A stretch of 64,000 nucleotides of DNA from contig NZ_PPDD01000002.1 of NCBI RefSeq assembly GCF_002959895.1, positions 1-64,000 on the forward strand. The letters are read 5' to 3'. The stretch comes from Veillonella infantium. GTDB lineage: Bacteria > Bacillota > Negativicutes > Veillonellales > Veillonellaceae. This document shows positions 7,643-15,417 of this stretch, in pieces. Made by a program: the position numbers and the translations under genes. The first letter of the stretch is position 1. The number at the start of each line of letters is the position of its first letter. The notes under the pieces are model-generated. The model made no database searches. It saw nothing but the letters and a program-made list of their open reading frames with translations, and was not told the DNA's origin.

Positions 7643-8740
7643 TTACTTTGCCATCTCCGTCAATTTACCATGAGGACCTGCCCAAGCATAGTCGGCGAAC
7701 TCATCGCGCTTGATGAGCATCCAGTCCTTTGGCAATTGCTTTTGAATAGCTTCGATTGTTATATTTTTAGCATCTCCTGCATACGTTAAATCGCCACGGA
7801 ATGCTTTCATAAACCATTTCCGATGAGAGAAAATATGTGTTATTTCTTTTACTAATACAGGTTGTAAAGATAGTTCAAAACCTAGGTCCTGAACTAATTC
7901 TTCAAGGCCTCGTTCACCCTCGTCAAAGGTAGATACCATTTCCACCGAAGGGAATTCCCACATGGATCGTAACAACCCACGATTAGGTCGTTTATGCAAT
8001 AGATAGTAATCTTTGTATTGTAAGATACCTACAAATAGAGGAACCTCTACGACCTTCGTTTTCTTTATGCGCACAGGTAATTTGTCTGTATCCTTATGTT
8101 GGTATGCTTCGCACATGTTTACAATAGGGCACTCCCCACAGCGTGGAGACTTTGGAATGCACACAGCAGAACCAAAATCCATCAAGGCTTGGTTAAAATC
8201 TCCAGGCCGATCGTGAGGTAATGTGTCCTCTACAATAGCAGTTATGGCCTTCTTACCTTTAGTGCTCAAAATATCATCAAAGATGCGATATAAACGAGCG
8301 TAAATGCGCAGCACGTTGCCGTCCACAGCTACCTCTGGTTCGTTGTATGCCATAGATAGCACGGCCCCAGCTGTATAAGATCCTACGCCCTTCAAGGATT
8401 CCATAGTCTTACGGTCACGGGGCACGATGCCACCGTAGTTTTCTACGACATCCTTCACGCCAAGGCGCAAGTTACGAGCACGGCTATAGTAACCAAGCCC
8501 CTGCCAAGCGTGAACGACCTCATCCTCAGTAGCCTTTGCTAAATCCTCCAAGGTTGGGAATAAACGCATCCAGTTGTCATAGTAGGGCTTCATCGCCTCA
8601 ATGCGCGTCTGCTGGCTCATCACCTCAGACACCCAAATCTTATAAGGGTCTCCACAATCGCGCCATGGCAACTCCCGTTTATGCACATCATACCACGTCA
8701 ATAGCTGTGGCACCCACTTAGGGTTCTTTTTATCAGTCAT
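7643..8740 (-). CDS. mutY: A/G-specific adenine DNA glycosylase MutY
   Basis: Removes adenine mispaired with 8-oxoguanine. The 365-residue protein has the catalytic Glu in SEVMSQQT (E39), a helix-hairpin-helix LKGVGSYTAGAV (116-127), the catalytic Asp in VDGNV (D140) and a 4Fe-4S site with Cys194, Cys201, Cys204 and Cys210 in the C-X6-C-X2-C-X5-C spacing. A C-terminal Nudix-like region (about 235-355), with a degenerate Nudix box, is the 8-oxoG recognition domain. GAGG precedes the ATG. The Nudix gene immediately upstream (8857-9378) would sanitise the nucleotide pool, giving a small oxidised-guanine repair locus. Confidence 0.95.
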   Translation of the reverse strand: MTDKKNPKWVPQLLTWYDVHKRELPWRDCGDPYKIWVSEVMSQQTRIEAMKPYYDNWMRLFPTLEDLAKATEDEVVHAWQGLGYYSRARNLRLGVKDVVENYGGIVPRDRKTMESLKGVGSYTAGAVLSMAYNEPEVAVDGNVLRIYARLYRIFDDILSTKGKKAITAIVEDTLPHDRPGDFNQALMDFGSAVCIPKSPRCGECPIVNMCEAYQHKDTDKLPVRIKKTKVVEVPLFVGILQYKDYYLLHKRPNRGLLRSMWEFPSVEMVSTFDEGERGLEELVQDLGFELSLQPVLVKEITHIFSHRKWFMKAFRGDLTYAGDAKNITIEAIQKQLPKDWMLIKRDEFADYAWAGPHGKLTEMAK

Positions 8741-8856
8741 ATTACCTCAATATATTATAAATTTAGGACTCTAGTACCACTTTCGTAACTACATAGCCCC
8801 TTTTTGTACTTTAATATCCACTAGTCTTATCTTGATGCAAGCTAATAAGGTCCAAC

Positions 8857-9378
8857 TTATCCGTTAATATACAGATCAATACGCGCCAAATGTTCGCTTT
8901 CAAGAACGATATCTACAGTGGTCAAATCCATCTTATCTACCGTACTATTGTCTCGACCAAATACGATAGGTCCTTTTAGTTTCTTGCCTTCTAACAGCAT
9001 TGGCAACCATTGGCGGTCACCATCCCACATGTGCTCATAGGGAATTTCATCGATTGTGAGCCAATGAGGCTCCATTTCGTCCGTTTCCTCTACATTACCT
9101 GTGAAAGTACGCAAAAAATATACATAACCTACATGGGTTAAGCTTTCATCAAAAGGAAATTGAAAGTCAAAGGCAGCCACACATTCTAAATCTTCTGGAC
9201 GTCCATAAAGTCCAGATTCCTCAAACAACTCACGGATAGCACAGTCTCGGAAGCTTTCACCAGCCTCGAGTTTACCGCCAAATCCATTATATTTATCAGC
9301 CCCGAAACCGCGTTTCTTACGACCTAGCAATATGCGATTTTGTTCATCAATAGGAAATACGAGCGTCGTCGGTTTCAT
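8857..9378 (-). CDS. Nudix hydrolase, MTH1-like (8-oxo-dGTP diphosphatase type)
   Basis: A 173-residue Nudix protein. The Nudix box at residues 35-57 keeps the full G-X5-E-X7-REL-X-EESGL pattern, and GFGGKLEAGES is very close to the corresponding stretch of MTH1-type oxidised purine nucleoside triphosphatases. Cytoplasmic nucleotide-pool cleansing is the likely job, matching its place 116 bases upstream of mutY on the same strand. AGGAGG lies 4 bases before the ATG. The C-terminal residues after 140 are less conserved. A different Nudix substrate cannot be excluded. Confidence 0.85.
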   Translation of the reverse strand: MKPTTLVFPIDEQNRILLGRKKRGFGADKYNGFGGKLEAGESFRDCAIRELFEESGLYGRPEDLECVAAFDFQFPFDESLTHVGYVYFLRTFTGNVEETDEMEPHWLTIDEIPYEHMWDGDRQWLPMLLEGKKLKGPIVFGRDNSTVDKMDLTTVDIVLESEHLARIDLYING

Positions 9379-9495
9379 AGGGCCTCCTTAATCGTTAAAA
9401 TAATACCCTATTATTATACCATTATTTCATGTACGAATGGGCTAATTATGGTATGATTAAGAGTATAGATTTTCTTATACGGAAGGAGGCACATG

Positions 9496-10269
9496 ATGAA
9501 TAAACCACTACGATTTAACATCGCACTAGGGCGCACAAAGCCTGTTAATATTCGGAACGAAGAAGTGCGCTGCCCCTTCTGTGATCGTTCAAAATTAACG
9601 GATATTCTAGATACATCAGGTCATATCATATGGCTCATGAACAAATATCCTGTATTAGATAAAACATGGCCAACAGTTATTATTGAAACGGAAACGGACG
9701 AAGGCGAATTTTCTACATTGCCTGCCGATGAAGCGGCTCGTATTCTCCAATTTGGCCTAGATAAATGGCGTGAAACACGAGAACGGAAAGAGTTCAAATC
9801 AGTACTCTTCTTCAAAAATCACGGATACATGTCTGGCGGTTCCATCCGCCACCCTCACAGCCAAATTATAGGCCTTGAGGATTACGATTACCACGAAGAT
9901 ATTACGGCCCAAAATATGGAAGGCTGGCTCTTGTACGAAGATCAAGATGTGCGCATCACCTTATCTACACAGCCCATCATTGGTTTCTTCGAGTACAACA
10001 TTCGATTCAAACCAGATGCGCCCGTTCGTTCTGTGTCCGTCCGATTGCAACAAGTGCTACGTTATGTTTTGCGTAGCATCGCTAATTACAGTCAGTCTTA
10101 TAACTATTTTGTATATAATCTTGAGGATGGTTACGACTATATCAAGGTAGTAGCCCGTTATGTCACAACACCACTTTACGTGGGTTACAAAATTCCTCAA
10201 ACGTGCGACGAGGAACGAGCTGCAAAAATCATTCAAGACATTGCGCCGTACTTCCACGCCTCTAAATAG
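9496..10269 (+). CDS. DUF4931 / GalT-like HIT-superfamily protein
   Basis: A 257-residue protein with CPFC near the N-terminus (Cys26, Cys29) and an HPHSQ motif (119-123), the arrangement seen in galactose-1-phosphate uridylyltransferase-like HIT proteins of the DUF4931 type. It probably transfers or hydrolyses a nucleotidyl group through the central histidine, but its substrate is unknown. Two ATGs are adjacent; 9496 gives a better distance (6 bases) from AGGAGG (9484-9489) than 9493. It is divergent from the Nudix gene and heads a three-gene plus-strand unit with a phosphoesterase and a small ORF. Confidence 0.75.
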   Translation: MNKPLRFNIALGRTKPVNIRNEEVRCPFCDRSKLTDILDTSGHIIWLMNKYPVLDKTWPTVIIETETDEGEFSTLPADEAARILQFGLDKWRETRERKEFKSVLFFKNHGYMSGGSIRHPHSQIIGLEDYDYHEDITAQNMEGWLLYEDQDVRITLSTQPIIGFFEYNIRFKPDAPVRSVSVRLQQVLRYVLRSIANYSQSYNYFVYNLEDGYDYIKVVARYVTTPLYVGYKIPQTCDEERAAKIIQDIAPYFHASK

Positions 10270-10321
10270 TTTAATATACAAATTGTATCTAAATAATTTT
10301 AATATATTTGAAAGGATGTTT

Positions 10322-11161
10322 ATGAAAGTATTTGCCATCGGCGATCTCCATCTATCTGGCAATCCTCCAACGAAGCCGATGGATATTTTTGGTCCCCATT
10401 GGGATAATCACTGGAGCCGCATCAAAGAAGATTGGATCTCCCGTGTAACAGACGAAGATATAGTCTTTCTCGTAGGTGACATGAGTTGGGCCCTTCGACT
10501 AGATGAAGCAGCTTGCGACTTACAAGAAATTGCATCCATGCCGGGCAAGAAATATATGATCCGCGGCAATCACGACTACTGGTGGGCCTCCGCTAACAAG
10601 ATGAGAAATCTCATGGGCGATGCTATCACCTTTTTACAAGGTCATGGTACAGCACAGCTCATTCAAACAGAAGAAGGCCCTCACATCATCGCTTTTGGTG
10701 GAACGCGTGCCTATCTCTGCCCTGGCGACTCCCATTTCTCACCAGAAACGGACCAATCGATTTACGAAAGAGAATTGATGCGCACCGAAGCAGCATTACA
10801 AGAAATGGATGTGGCTGTGGAAAGACTCCTACAACAACTCACAGCGGAAACAACCATAGAAACAACAGATTCTGAAACAACCATAGAAACAACAGGTTCT
10901 AAAACAACAGAGCCATTAACAATAGACATACACAACACACCAGTAACAAAACTGTTATTGTTACACTACCCTCCGTTCAATGAGTCCAACGCTCCTTCAG
11001 GCTTTACAGCACTCATGGAGACATACAATGTAGATACTTGTATCTTTGGACATTTACACGATCAAATATCCTTTAAGCGCATTCCAAAGGAATTTGGTTC
11101 TACTAAATTAGAGCTAGTGTCTGCAGATTACCTAGACTTTAGACTGAAAGAAATTATGTAA
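10322..11161 (+). CDS. Cytoplasmic metallophosphoesterase (COG1768-like)
   Basis: A 279-residue calcineurin-like phosphoesterase without membrane segments. Metal ligands are visible in GDLHLSG (Asp8, His10), VGDMSW (about 51-56), RGNHDYWW (81-88), LLHYPPF and FGHLHDQ. The pattern matches predicted phosphohydrolases of the COG1768 type; substrate unknown. The start at 10322 follows AAAGGA at normal distance and begins directly with the first catalytic strand; a longer upstream frame overlaps the DUF4931 gene and has no such support. A threonine/glutamate-rich insert (about 175-199) is encoded by a 27-base tandem repeat, unusual for the family. Confidence 0.85.
   Translation: MKVFAIGDLHLSGNPPTKPMDIFGPHWDNHWSRIKEDWISRVTDEDIVFLVGDMSWALRLDEAACDLQEIASMPGKKYMIRGNHDYWWASANKMRNLMGDAITFLQGHGTAQLIQTEEGPHIIAFGGTRAYLCPGDSHFSPETDQSIYERELMRTEAALQEMDVAVERLLQQLTAETTIETTDSETTIETTGSKTTEPLTIDIHNTPVTKLLLLHYPPFNESNAPSGFTALMETYNVDTCIFGHLHDQISFKRIPKEFGSTKLELVSADYLDFRLKEIM
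10847..10910 (+). repeat. 27-base tandem repeat inside the phosphoesterase gene
   Basis: Units at 10847-10873 and 10874-10900 differ at one base; a third copy is cut after 10 bases. The period is a multiple of three, so copy-number change would keep the frame and only lengthen an ETTIETT-type loop. Confidence 0.85.
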
Positions 11162-11170
11162 GGAGAGCCC

Positions 11171-11401
11171 ATGAGTCGCATTCATAAAGAACATTTACAA
11201 GCAGGATATATCTTTGGTGATACTATCAACCAAGAATATATTTACTTGCCCTCTGGTGAGGTAGGCACTGACCATCCTTTGGCTGTCCTCGAAACACCGA
11301 CAAAGCGTGAGGATATCACATTGGATGAAGCAGTCCACATGATTGATACATTAACACTAAAACGTTGTAGTCACCCTACACTAGGGAAAAAATCATTTTA
11401 A
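11171..11401 (+). CDS. Small conserved-looking protein, unrecognised
   Basis: A 76-residue soluble protein starting 9 bases after the phosphoesterase stop, with AAGGAGA before the ATG, so it is almost certainly cotranscribed. It contains YIYLPSGEVG and a C-terminal DEAVHMIDTLTLKRC region; no membrane segment or metal motif is obvious. Function unknown. It is the last gene before the complete IS200-like element, which starts about 30 bases beyond its stop and could have removed a terminator. Confidence 0.65.
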   Translation: MSRIHKEHLQAGYIFGDTINQEYIYLPSGEVGTDHPLAVLETPTKREDITLDEAVHMIDTLTLKRCSHPTLGKKSF

Positions 11402-11575
11402 TAACAAATAGATTATAAAAGCACATTAATAATCATAACCACCCGTAGAACGGGTGGTTTGCTCTGACCCTATAAGGGTCTTTCTCTAGTGGTGGCCCTC
11501 TAAAGAGGGCATTGAATGATCTGACAACCACTCTATTACCACTGGCTGCCCCCTACTCGGGGGCTTTTATTTTGC

Positions 11576-12046
11576 CTATTTTACTGGCTCACCCGTAAAC
11601 GGGTCGGTGTATTCTTTAAAGTTTAATGTATCTTGCGCTATATCCTCTTGTAGTTGATTGCGAATATACTCTTTTATCGCTCCTTCATATCGTCCTACCG
11701 TATCCACATAATATCCTCTACACCAGAAATGTCTATTTCCATACTTATATTTTAAATTTGCGTGTTTATCGAATATCATGAGGCTACTTTTACTTTTTAA
11801 ATATCCCATAAAACTCGATACGCTTAAATGTGGTGGTATCGTTACTAACATATGAATATGATCCGGACAGCATTCCGCTTCTATTATCTCTACATTTTTT
11901 CTCTTACATAAATCTCGTAAGATTTTACCTATATCAGCTTTTATCCGACCGTAAATTATTTGTCTTCTATACTTTGGAGCAAAAACAATATGATATTTAC
12001 ATCTCCATTTACTATGTGATAAGCTTTTTACGTCATTCATTGACAT
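11576..12046 (-). CDS. tnpA: IS200-like transposase TnpA (Y1 HUH)
   Basis: A 156-residue Y1 transposase of normal length. The HUH motif is PDHIHM (His63, His65) and the catalytic tyrosine is in EYIRNQ (Tyr127, with Gln131), matching the spacing of IS200/IS605 enzymes. It cuts and joins single-stranded element ends. The start at 12046 lies 4 bases after AGGAGG; a second ATG two codons later is 10 bases away. A longer upstream frame (to 12091) ignores this site. The gene is intact, so the element may still be mobile. Confidence 0.93.
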   Translation of the reverse strand: MSMNDVKSLSHSKWRCKYHIVFAPKYRRQIIYGRIKADIGKILRDLCKRKNVEIIEAECCPDHIHMLVTIPPHLSVSSFMGYLKSKSSLMIFDKHANLKYKYGNRHFWCRGYYVDTVGRYEGAIKEYIRNQLQEDIAQDTLNFKEYTDPFTGEPVK

Positions 12047-12109
12047 TGAACCTCCTATGTTGAAATGTTGTGGTTGCCAGACCAACTTCATTCTATCACT
12101 AGGAGGTTC
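12044..12109 (-). promoter_or_regulatory. Inverted repeat sequestering the tnpA ribosome binding site
   Basis: In the tnpA leader, GAACCTCCTA (minus strand, from 12100-12109) is a perfect complement of TAGGAGGTTC (12048-12057), which contains the AGGAGG and lies directly before the start codon. Pairing would hide the ribosome binding site, as known for IS200 leaders. The same pair is at 14-23 and 66-75 in the other copy. Confidence 0.75.
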
Positions 12110-12190
12110 TTTCCTTTTCTCTAAGAATTTTTACCGACCCCCAGTTTAACTGGGGGTTTAGTCATGCCTATTCGGCGTACAAATATAACA

Positions 12191-12226
12191 AAAACCCTTA
12201 TCTACTATTAATAGATAAGGGTTTTT
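12191..12226 (-). terminator. Terminator after the dCMP deaminase gene
   Basis: AACCCTTATCT pairs with AGATAAGGGTT (12193-12223) and has T-runs on both sides, so it can work on both strands. It lies between the dCMP deaminase stop (12303) and the IS end (12182). Confidence 0.75.
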
Positions 12227-12302
12227 CTTGTAATATGTGACTTGCCTTCGGTAGAATCGCTACACAAGAATATTCCAAAAAAGTCTAGGAATATATAGAT
12301 TA

Positions 12303-12782
12303 TCATACGGTAATATGTAGTGTACGTCCTGTAGGTTTATACTCAATAATTTCTACACCTGCTGTATTAAGCATCCGCTTAGATGCTTTTACCTCTTTTG
12401 TATCCTTATAGAGATCATCGCGATAAATAACGGCCTTAATACCACTTTGAATGATGGCTTTGGCACATTCGTTACATGGGAAAAGGGTTACATAAATCTT
12501 AGAGCCCTCTAGAGAGCCGCCTCGATAGTTTAGGATAGCATTGAGTTCGCTATGTACGGTATAGAAATATTTATTATCGTCTGCCGTATCGCGTTCCCAA
12601 GTGAAATCATCATCACTACAGTTTAAAGGCATACCATTGTAACCAATAGATAAAATTTTATTATCATTGCTTACGATACATGCACCAACTTGCGTATTTG
12701 GATCTTTAGAACGTTGTGCTGCCAAAATGGCAACGCCCATGAAGTATTCATCCCAAGAAATATAATCGCTACGTTTTGCCAT
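12303..12782 (-). CDS. dCMP deaminase (ComEB-like)
   Basis: Converts dCMP to dUMP for thymidylate synthesis in the cytoplasm. The 159-residue zinc deaminase has the HSE motif (His77, Glu79) with the catalytic glutamate and the PCNEC motif (Cys103, Cys106) that complete the zinc site. The N-terminal WDEYFMGVAILAAQRSKDPNTQVG pattern (about residues 10-33) is characteristic of this family rather than of cytidine or tRNA deaminases. GAGG precedes the ATG. It is downstream of leuS but separated by a terminator, so it needs read-through or its own promoter. Confidence 0.88.
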   Translation of the reverse strand: MAKRSDYISWDEYFMGVAILAAQRSKDPNTQVGACIVSNDNKILSIGYNGMPLNCSDDDFTWERDTADDNKYFYTVHSELNAILNYRGGSLEGSKIYVTLFPCNECAKAIIQSGIKAVIYRDDLYKDTKEVKASKRMLNTAGVEIIEYKPTGRTLHITV

Positions 12783-12800
12783 AATTACCTCACTATAAAA

Positions 12801-12833
12801 TAAGCCCCCTTCTACCTATGTAGTTGGGGGCTT
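12801..12833 (-). terminator. Terminator after leuS
   Basis: TAAGCCCCC pairs with GGGGGCTTA around a CTAC/GTAG inner stem; the minus-strand continuation is TTATTTTATAG. It lies 26 bases beyond the leuS stop and immediately before the dCMP deaminase start. Confidence 0.75.
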
Positions 12834-12858
12834 ACAGTATTAAACGAATAGAATATCG

Positions 12859-15327
12859 TTATTTAACAACGATATTTACAAGTTTACCCGGTACGTAAAT
12901 AACTTTTACGATATTTTTACCTTCTGTAAACTCTTGAACACGGCTAGATTCTTTAGCCAATGTTTCTAATTCTTCTTTCGTAATATTTACAGAAACAGTA
13001 AGTTTATCGCGAACTTTACCATTTACTTGTAATACTACTTCTACTTCATCTACAACAAGAGCTGCCTCTTCATATACAGGCCAGTTTTCAGTGTGGATGG
13101 ATGTAGTTTCACCCAATTCATGCCACAACTCTTCTGTCATATGAGGAACGAATGGAGCTAAAAGAAGTAATAAAGAATGAGTCAATTCATTAGCCAAAGC
13201 GCTATTGATTGTTTCAGCTTTATCCTTATGAGCGTACATAGCATTTACAAGTTCCATGATGGCAGAAATGGCTGTATTGAAGTTGAAGTTGTTATCGAGA
13301 TCTTCTGTTACCTTTTTGATAACCCGGTGTAACTCGCGACGCAAAGCGAATTCGTCTTTTGTAAGTTCACCAGTTACATTTTTCTTACCTTCTTCGTTGT
13401 ATGCATCAACGATACGCCATACACGACCTAAGAAACGATAAGAGCCTTCAACACCTTGGTCAGACCAATCGAGGTCACGATCTACAGGAGCCGCAAAGAG
13501 AATGAACAAACGGGCAGTGTCTGCACCATAAGTATTGATAATTTCTTCAGGAGAAACTACATTACCTTTGGATTTAGACATCTTGCTGCCTTCTTTAAGA
13601 ACCATACCTTGTGTCAACAAACCACGGAATGGTTCGTTAGCTTCGATAAGGCCTAAATCATGAATAACTTTCACAAAGAATCGAGAGTATAACAAGTGCA
13701 AGATCGCATGTTCAATACCACCGATATATTGGTCAACGTTCATCCAGTAATTAGCAATTTTTTTATCGAATGGAGCTTGGTCATTTTTAGCATCTGTATA
13801 GCGCAAGAAGTACCAAGAGGAATCGATAAATGTGTCCATCGTATCTGTCTCACGACGTGCAGGGCCACCACATTTAGGACATGTAGTGTTTAGGAAGCTT
13901 TCAGATGTAGCCAATGGAGATACGGCACCAGATTCAAATTTAACATCCTCTGGCAAGCGTACTGGCAATTCTTCTTCAGGAACGAGTTGTTCACCACATT
14001 TTTCACAATATACGACAGGAATTGGCACGCCCCAGTAACGTTGACGAGAAATCAACCAGTCACGAAGGCGGAAGTTTACTTTACCTTCACCAATACCGCG
14101 TTCATTAAGAGCAGCTGTAATATTTTTACGAGCCTCTTCAGATGTTTGGCCGTTAAAATCACCAGAGTTAACTAGAATACCATCTTCATGGTACCATTCT
14201 TGCCATTTTTCAAGGCTATATTCTTCGCCTTCACGAGCTACAACTTGTTTAATAGGCAAGTCATATTTATGAGCAAACTCCCAGTCACGTTCATCATGTG
14301 CTGGTGAACCCATAACGGCGCCTGTACCATAGTCTACTAATACATAGTTTGCAATCCAAACTGGAACTTGTTCGCCAGACATAGGGTTTACTGCATAGGA
14401 ACCAGTGAACATACCTTCTTTTGGTGCATCTGTAGATGTACGGTCGATATCGCTCATATTGCGCATACGCGTAATGAAAGCTTCTAGTTCAGCTTTATTA
14501 GGAGCATTTTCAATAAGGCGTTCTACATATGGATGTTCAGGAGCTAATACAACATAGCTTACGCCGTAAATAGTATCTACACGTGTTGTATACACAGATA
14601 CACGTTCATTGATGGATGGAACTTCGAAGGAGAACTCTGTACCTTCAGAGCGACCAATCCAGTTCTTTTGCATCAATTTAACACGTTGTGGCCAGTGATC
14701 AAGAGTGTCTAAATCAGTTAACAAGCGATCAGCATATTCTGTAATACGCAAGAACCATTGAGACAAATCTTTTTTCTCAACTGGGTTATCACAGCGCCAG
14801 CAAGCACCGTCGATAACTTGTTCGTTCGCCAATACAGTATGGCACGTTTCACACCAGTTTACTTTAGCTTCTTTTTTGTATGCTAAGCCTTTTTTATAAA
14901 ATTGTTGGAAGAACCATTGGGTCCATTTGTAATAATCTTCTTTACATGTTGCAACTTCACGGTCCCAATCATAGGACAAACCAAGTGCTTTTTGTTGCAA
15001 TTTCATGTTCTCGATGTTGTCCAGTGTCCATGTTTTAGGTGCAATACCATGTTTGATAGCCGCATTTTCAGCAGGCATACCAAAGGAGTCCCAGCCCATT
15101 GGATGCAGCACGTTGAAGCCCTTCATTTTTTTGAAACGAGCTACTACGTCGCCGATGGAATAGTTACGCACGTGACCCATGTGTAAGTTACCAGATGGGT
15201 ACGGGAACATTTCTAATACATAGTATTTTTCTTTAGATTCATCATATTCTGTTTTAAATGTATGGTTATCTTCCCAATACTGTTGCCACTTTTTCTCAAT
15301 ATCTTGGGCTACATATTTTTCATTCAT
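12859..15327 (-). CDS. leuS: Leucyl-tRNA synthetase
   Basis: Charges tRNA-Leu with leucine; cytoplasmic class I synthetase. The 822-residue protein shows the HMGH signature (49-52), the inserted editing domain (roughly 220-410, with the T-rich [13 protein letters not shown] segment), zinc-type cysteine pairs (CEKCGEQ and CPKCGG), the KMSKS loop (about 579-583) and an anticodon-binding C-terminal region. Length is normal. AGGAGG lies 7 bases before the ATG. No T-box is visible in the 90 bases upstream, unlike glyQS in this window. Confidence 0.97.
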   Translation of the reverse strand: MNEKYVAQDIEKKWQQYWEDNHTFKTEYDESKEKYYVLEMFPYPSGNLHMGHVRNYSIGDVVARFKKMKGFNVLHPMGWDSFGMPAENAAIKHGIAPKTWTLDNIENMKLQQKALGLSYDWDREVATCKEDYYKWTQWFFQQFYKKGLAYKKEAKVNWCETCHTVLANEQVIDGACWRCDNPVEKKDLSQWFLRITEYADRLLTDLDTLDHWPQRVKLMQKNWIGRSEGTEFSFEVPSINERVSVYTTRVDTIYGVSYVVLAPEHPYVERLIENAPNKAELEAFITRMRNMSDIDRTSTDAPKEGMFTGSYAVNPMSGEQVPVWIANYVLVDYGTGAVMGSPAHDERDWEFAHKYDLPIKQVVAREGEEYSLEKWQEWYHEDGILVNSGDFNGQTSEEARKNITAALNERGIGEGKVNFRLRDWLISRQRYWGVPIPVVYCEKCGEQLVPEEELPVRLPEDVKFESGAVSPLATSESFLNTTCPKCGGPARRETDTMDTFIDSSWYFLRYTDAKNDQAPFDKKIANYWMNVDQYIGGIEHAILHLLYSRFFVKVIHDLGLIEANEPFRGLLTQGMVLKEGSKMSKSKGNVVSPEEIINTYGADTARLFILFAAPVDRDLDWSDQGVEGSYRFLGRVWRIVDAYNEEGKKNVTGELTKDEFALRRELHRVIKKVTEDLDNNFNFNTAISAIMELVNAMYAHKDKAETINSALANELTHSLLLLLAPFVPHMTEELWHELGETTSIHTENWPVYEEAALVVDEVEVVLQVNGKVRDKLTVSVNITKEELETLAKESSRVQEFTEGKNIVKVIYVPGKLVNIVVK

Positions 15328-15417
15328 GTAGGGGCCTCCTCATATAGTCAACCTCATTAGTTGCCGTTTTATAATCAATATTTTTATTTTACTACGTACT
15401 ATGAAAGCAGTCAAACT

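Larger units (their letters stand above)
11430..12182 (-). mobile_element. Complete IS200/IS605-family element with tnpA only
   Basis: About 750 bases with one gene, tnpA, and no tnpB. The upstream end (12182) is fixed by the identical copy at 1-148; the other end is estimated from the subterminal hairpin AACCACCCG/CGGGTGGTT (11437-11459). Further hairpins lie at 11466-11480, 11495-11510 and 11548-11564, and a 9-bp palindrome at about 12139-12157. Such imperfect subterminal hairpins without terminal inverted repeats fit single-strand, HUH-type transposition. The exact left end is uncertain by about ten bases. Confidence 0.85.

Noticed and set aside
9408-9456. Operator between the Nudix and DUF4931 genes
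   Set aside because: TACCATTA and TTATGGTA are imperfect copies 26 bases or so apart; too weak to separate from chance in AT-rich DNA.
10160-10321. Longer N-terminus for the COG1768-like phosphoesterase
   Set aside because: It would overlap DUF4931 coding sequence, and the conserved domain begins exactly at 10322 behind a ribosome binding site.
11437-11564. Series of short hairpins taken as a CRISPR-like array
   Set aside because: The stems differ in sequence and spacing and are explained as subterminal structures of the IS200-like element.
1-12182. Composite transposon formed by the two IS200-like copies
   Set aside because: The IS ends are identical, but IS200-type elements transpose singly as single strands and the enclosed genes are mainly ordinary metabolic and repair genes.
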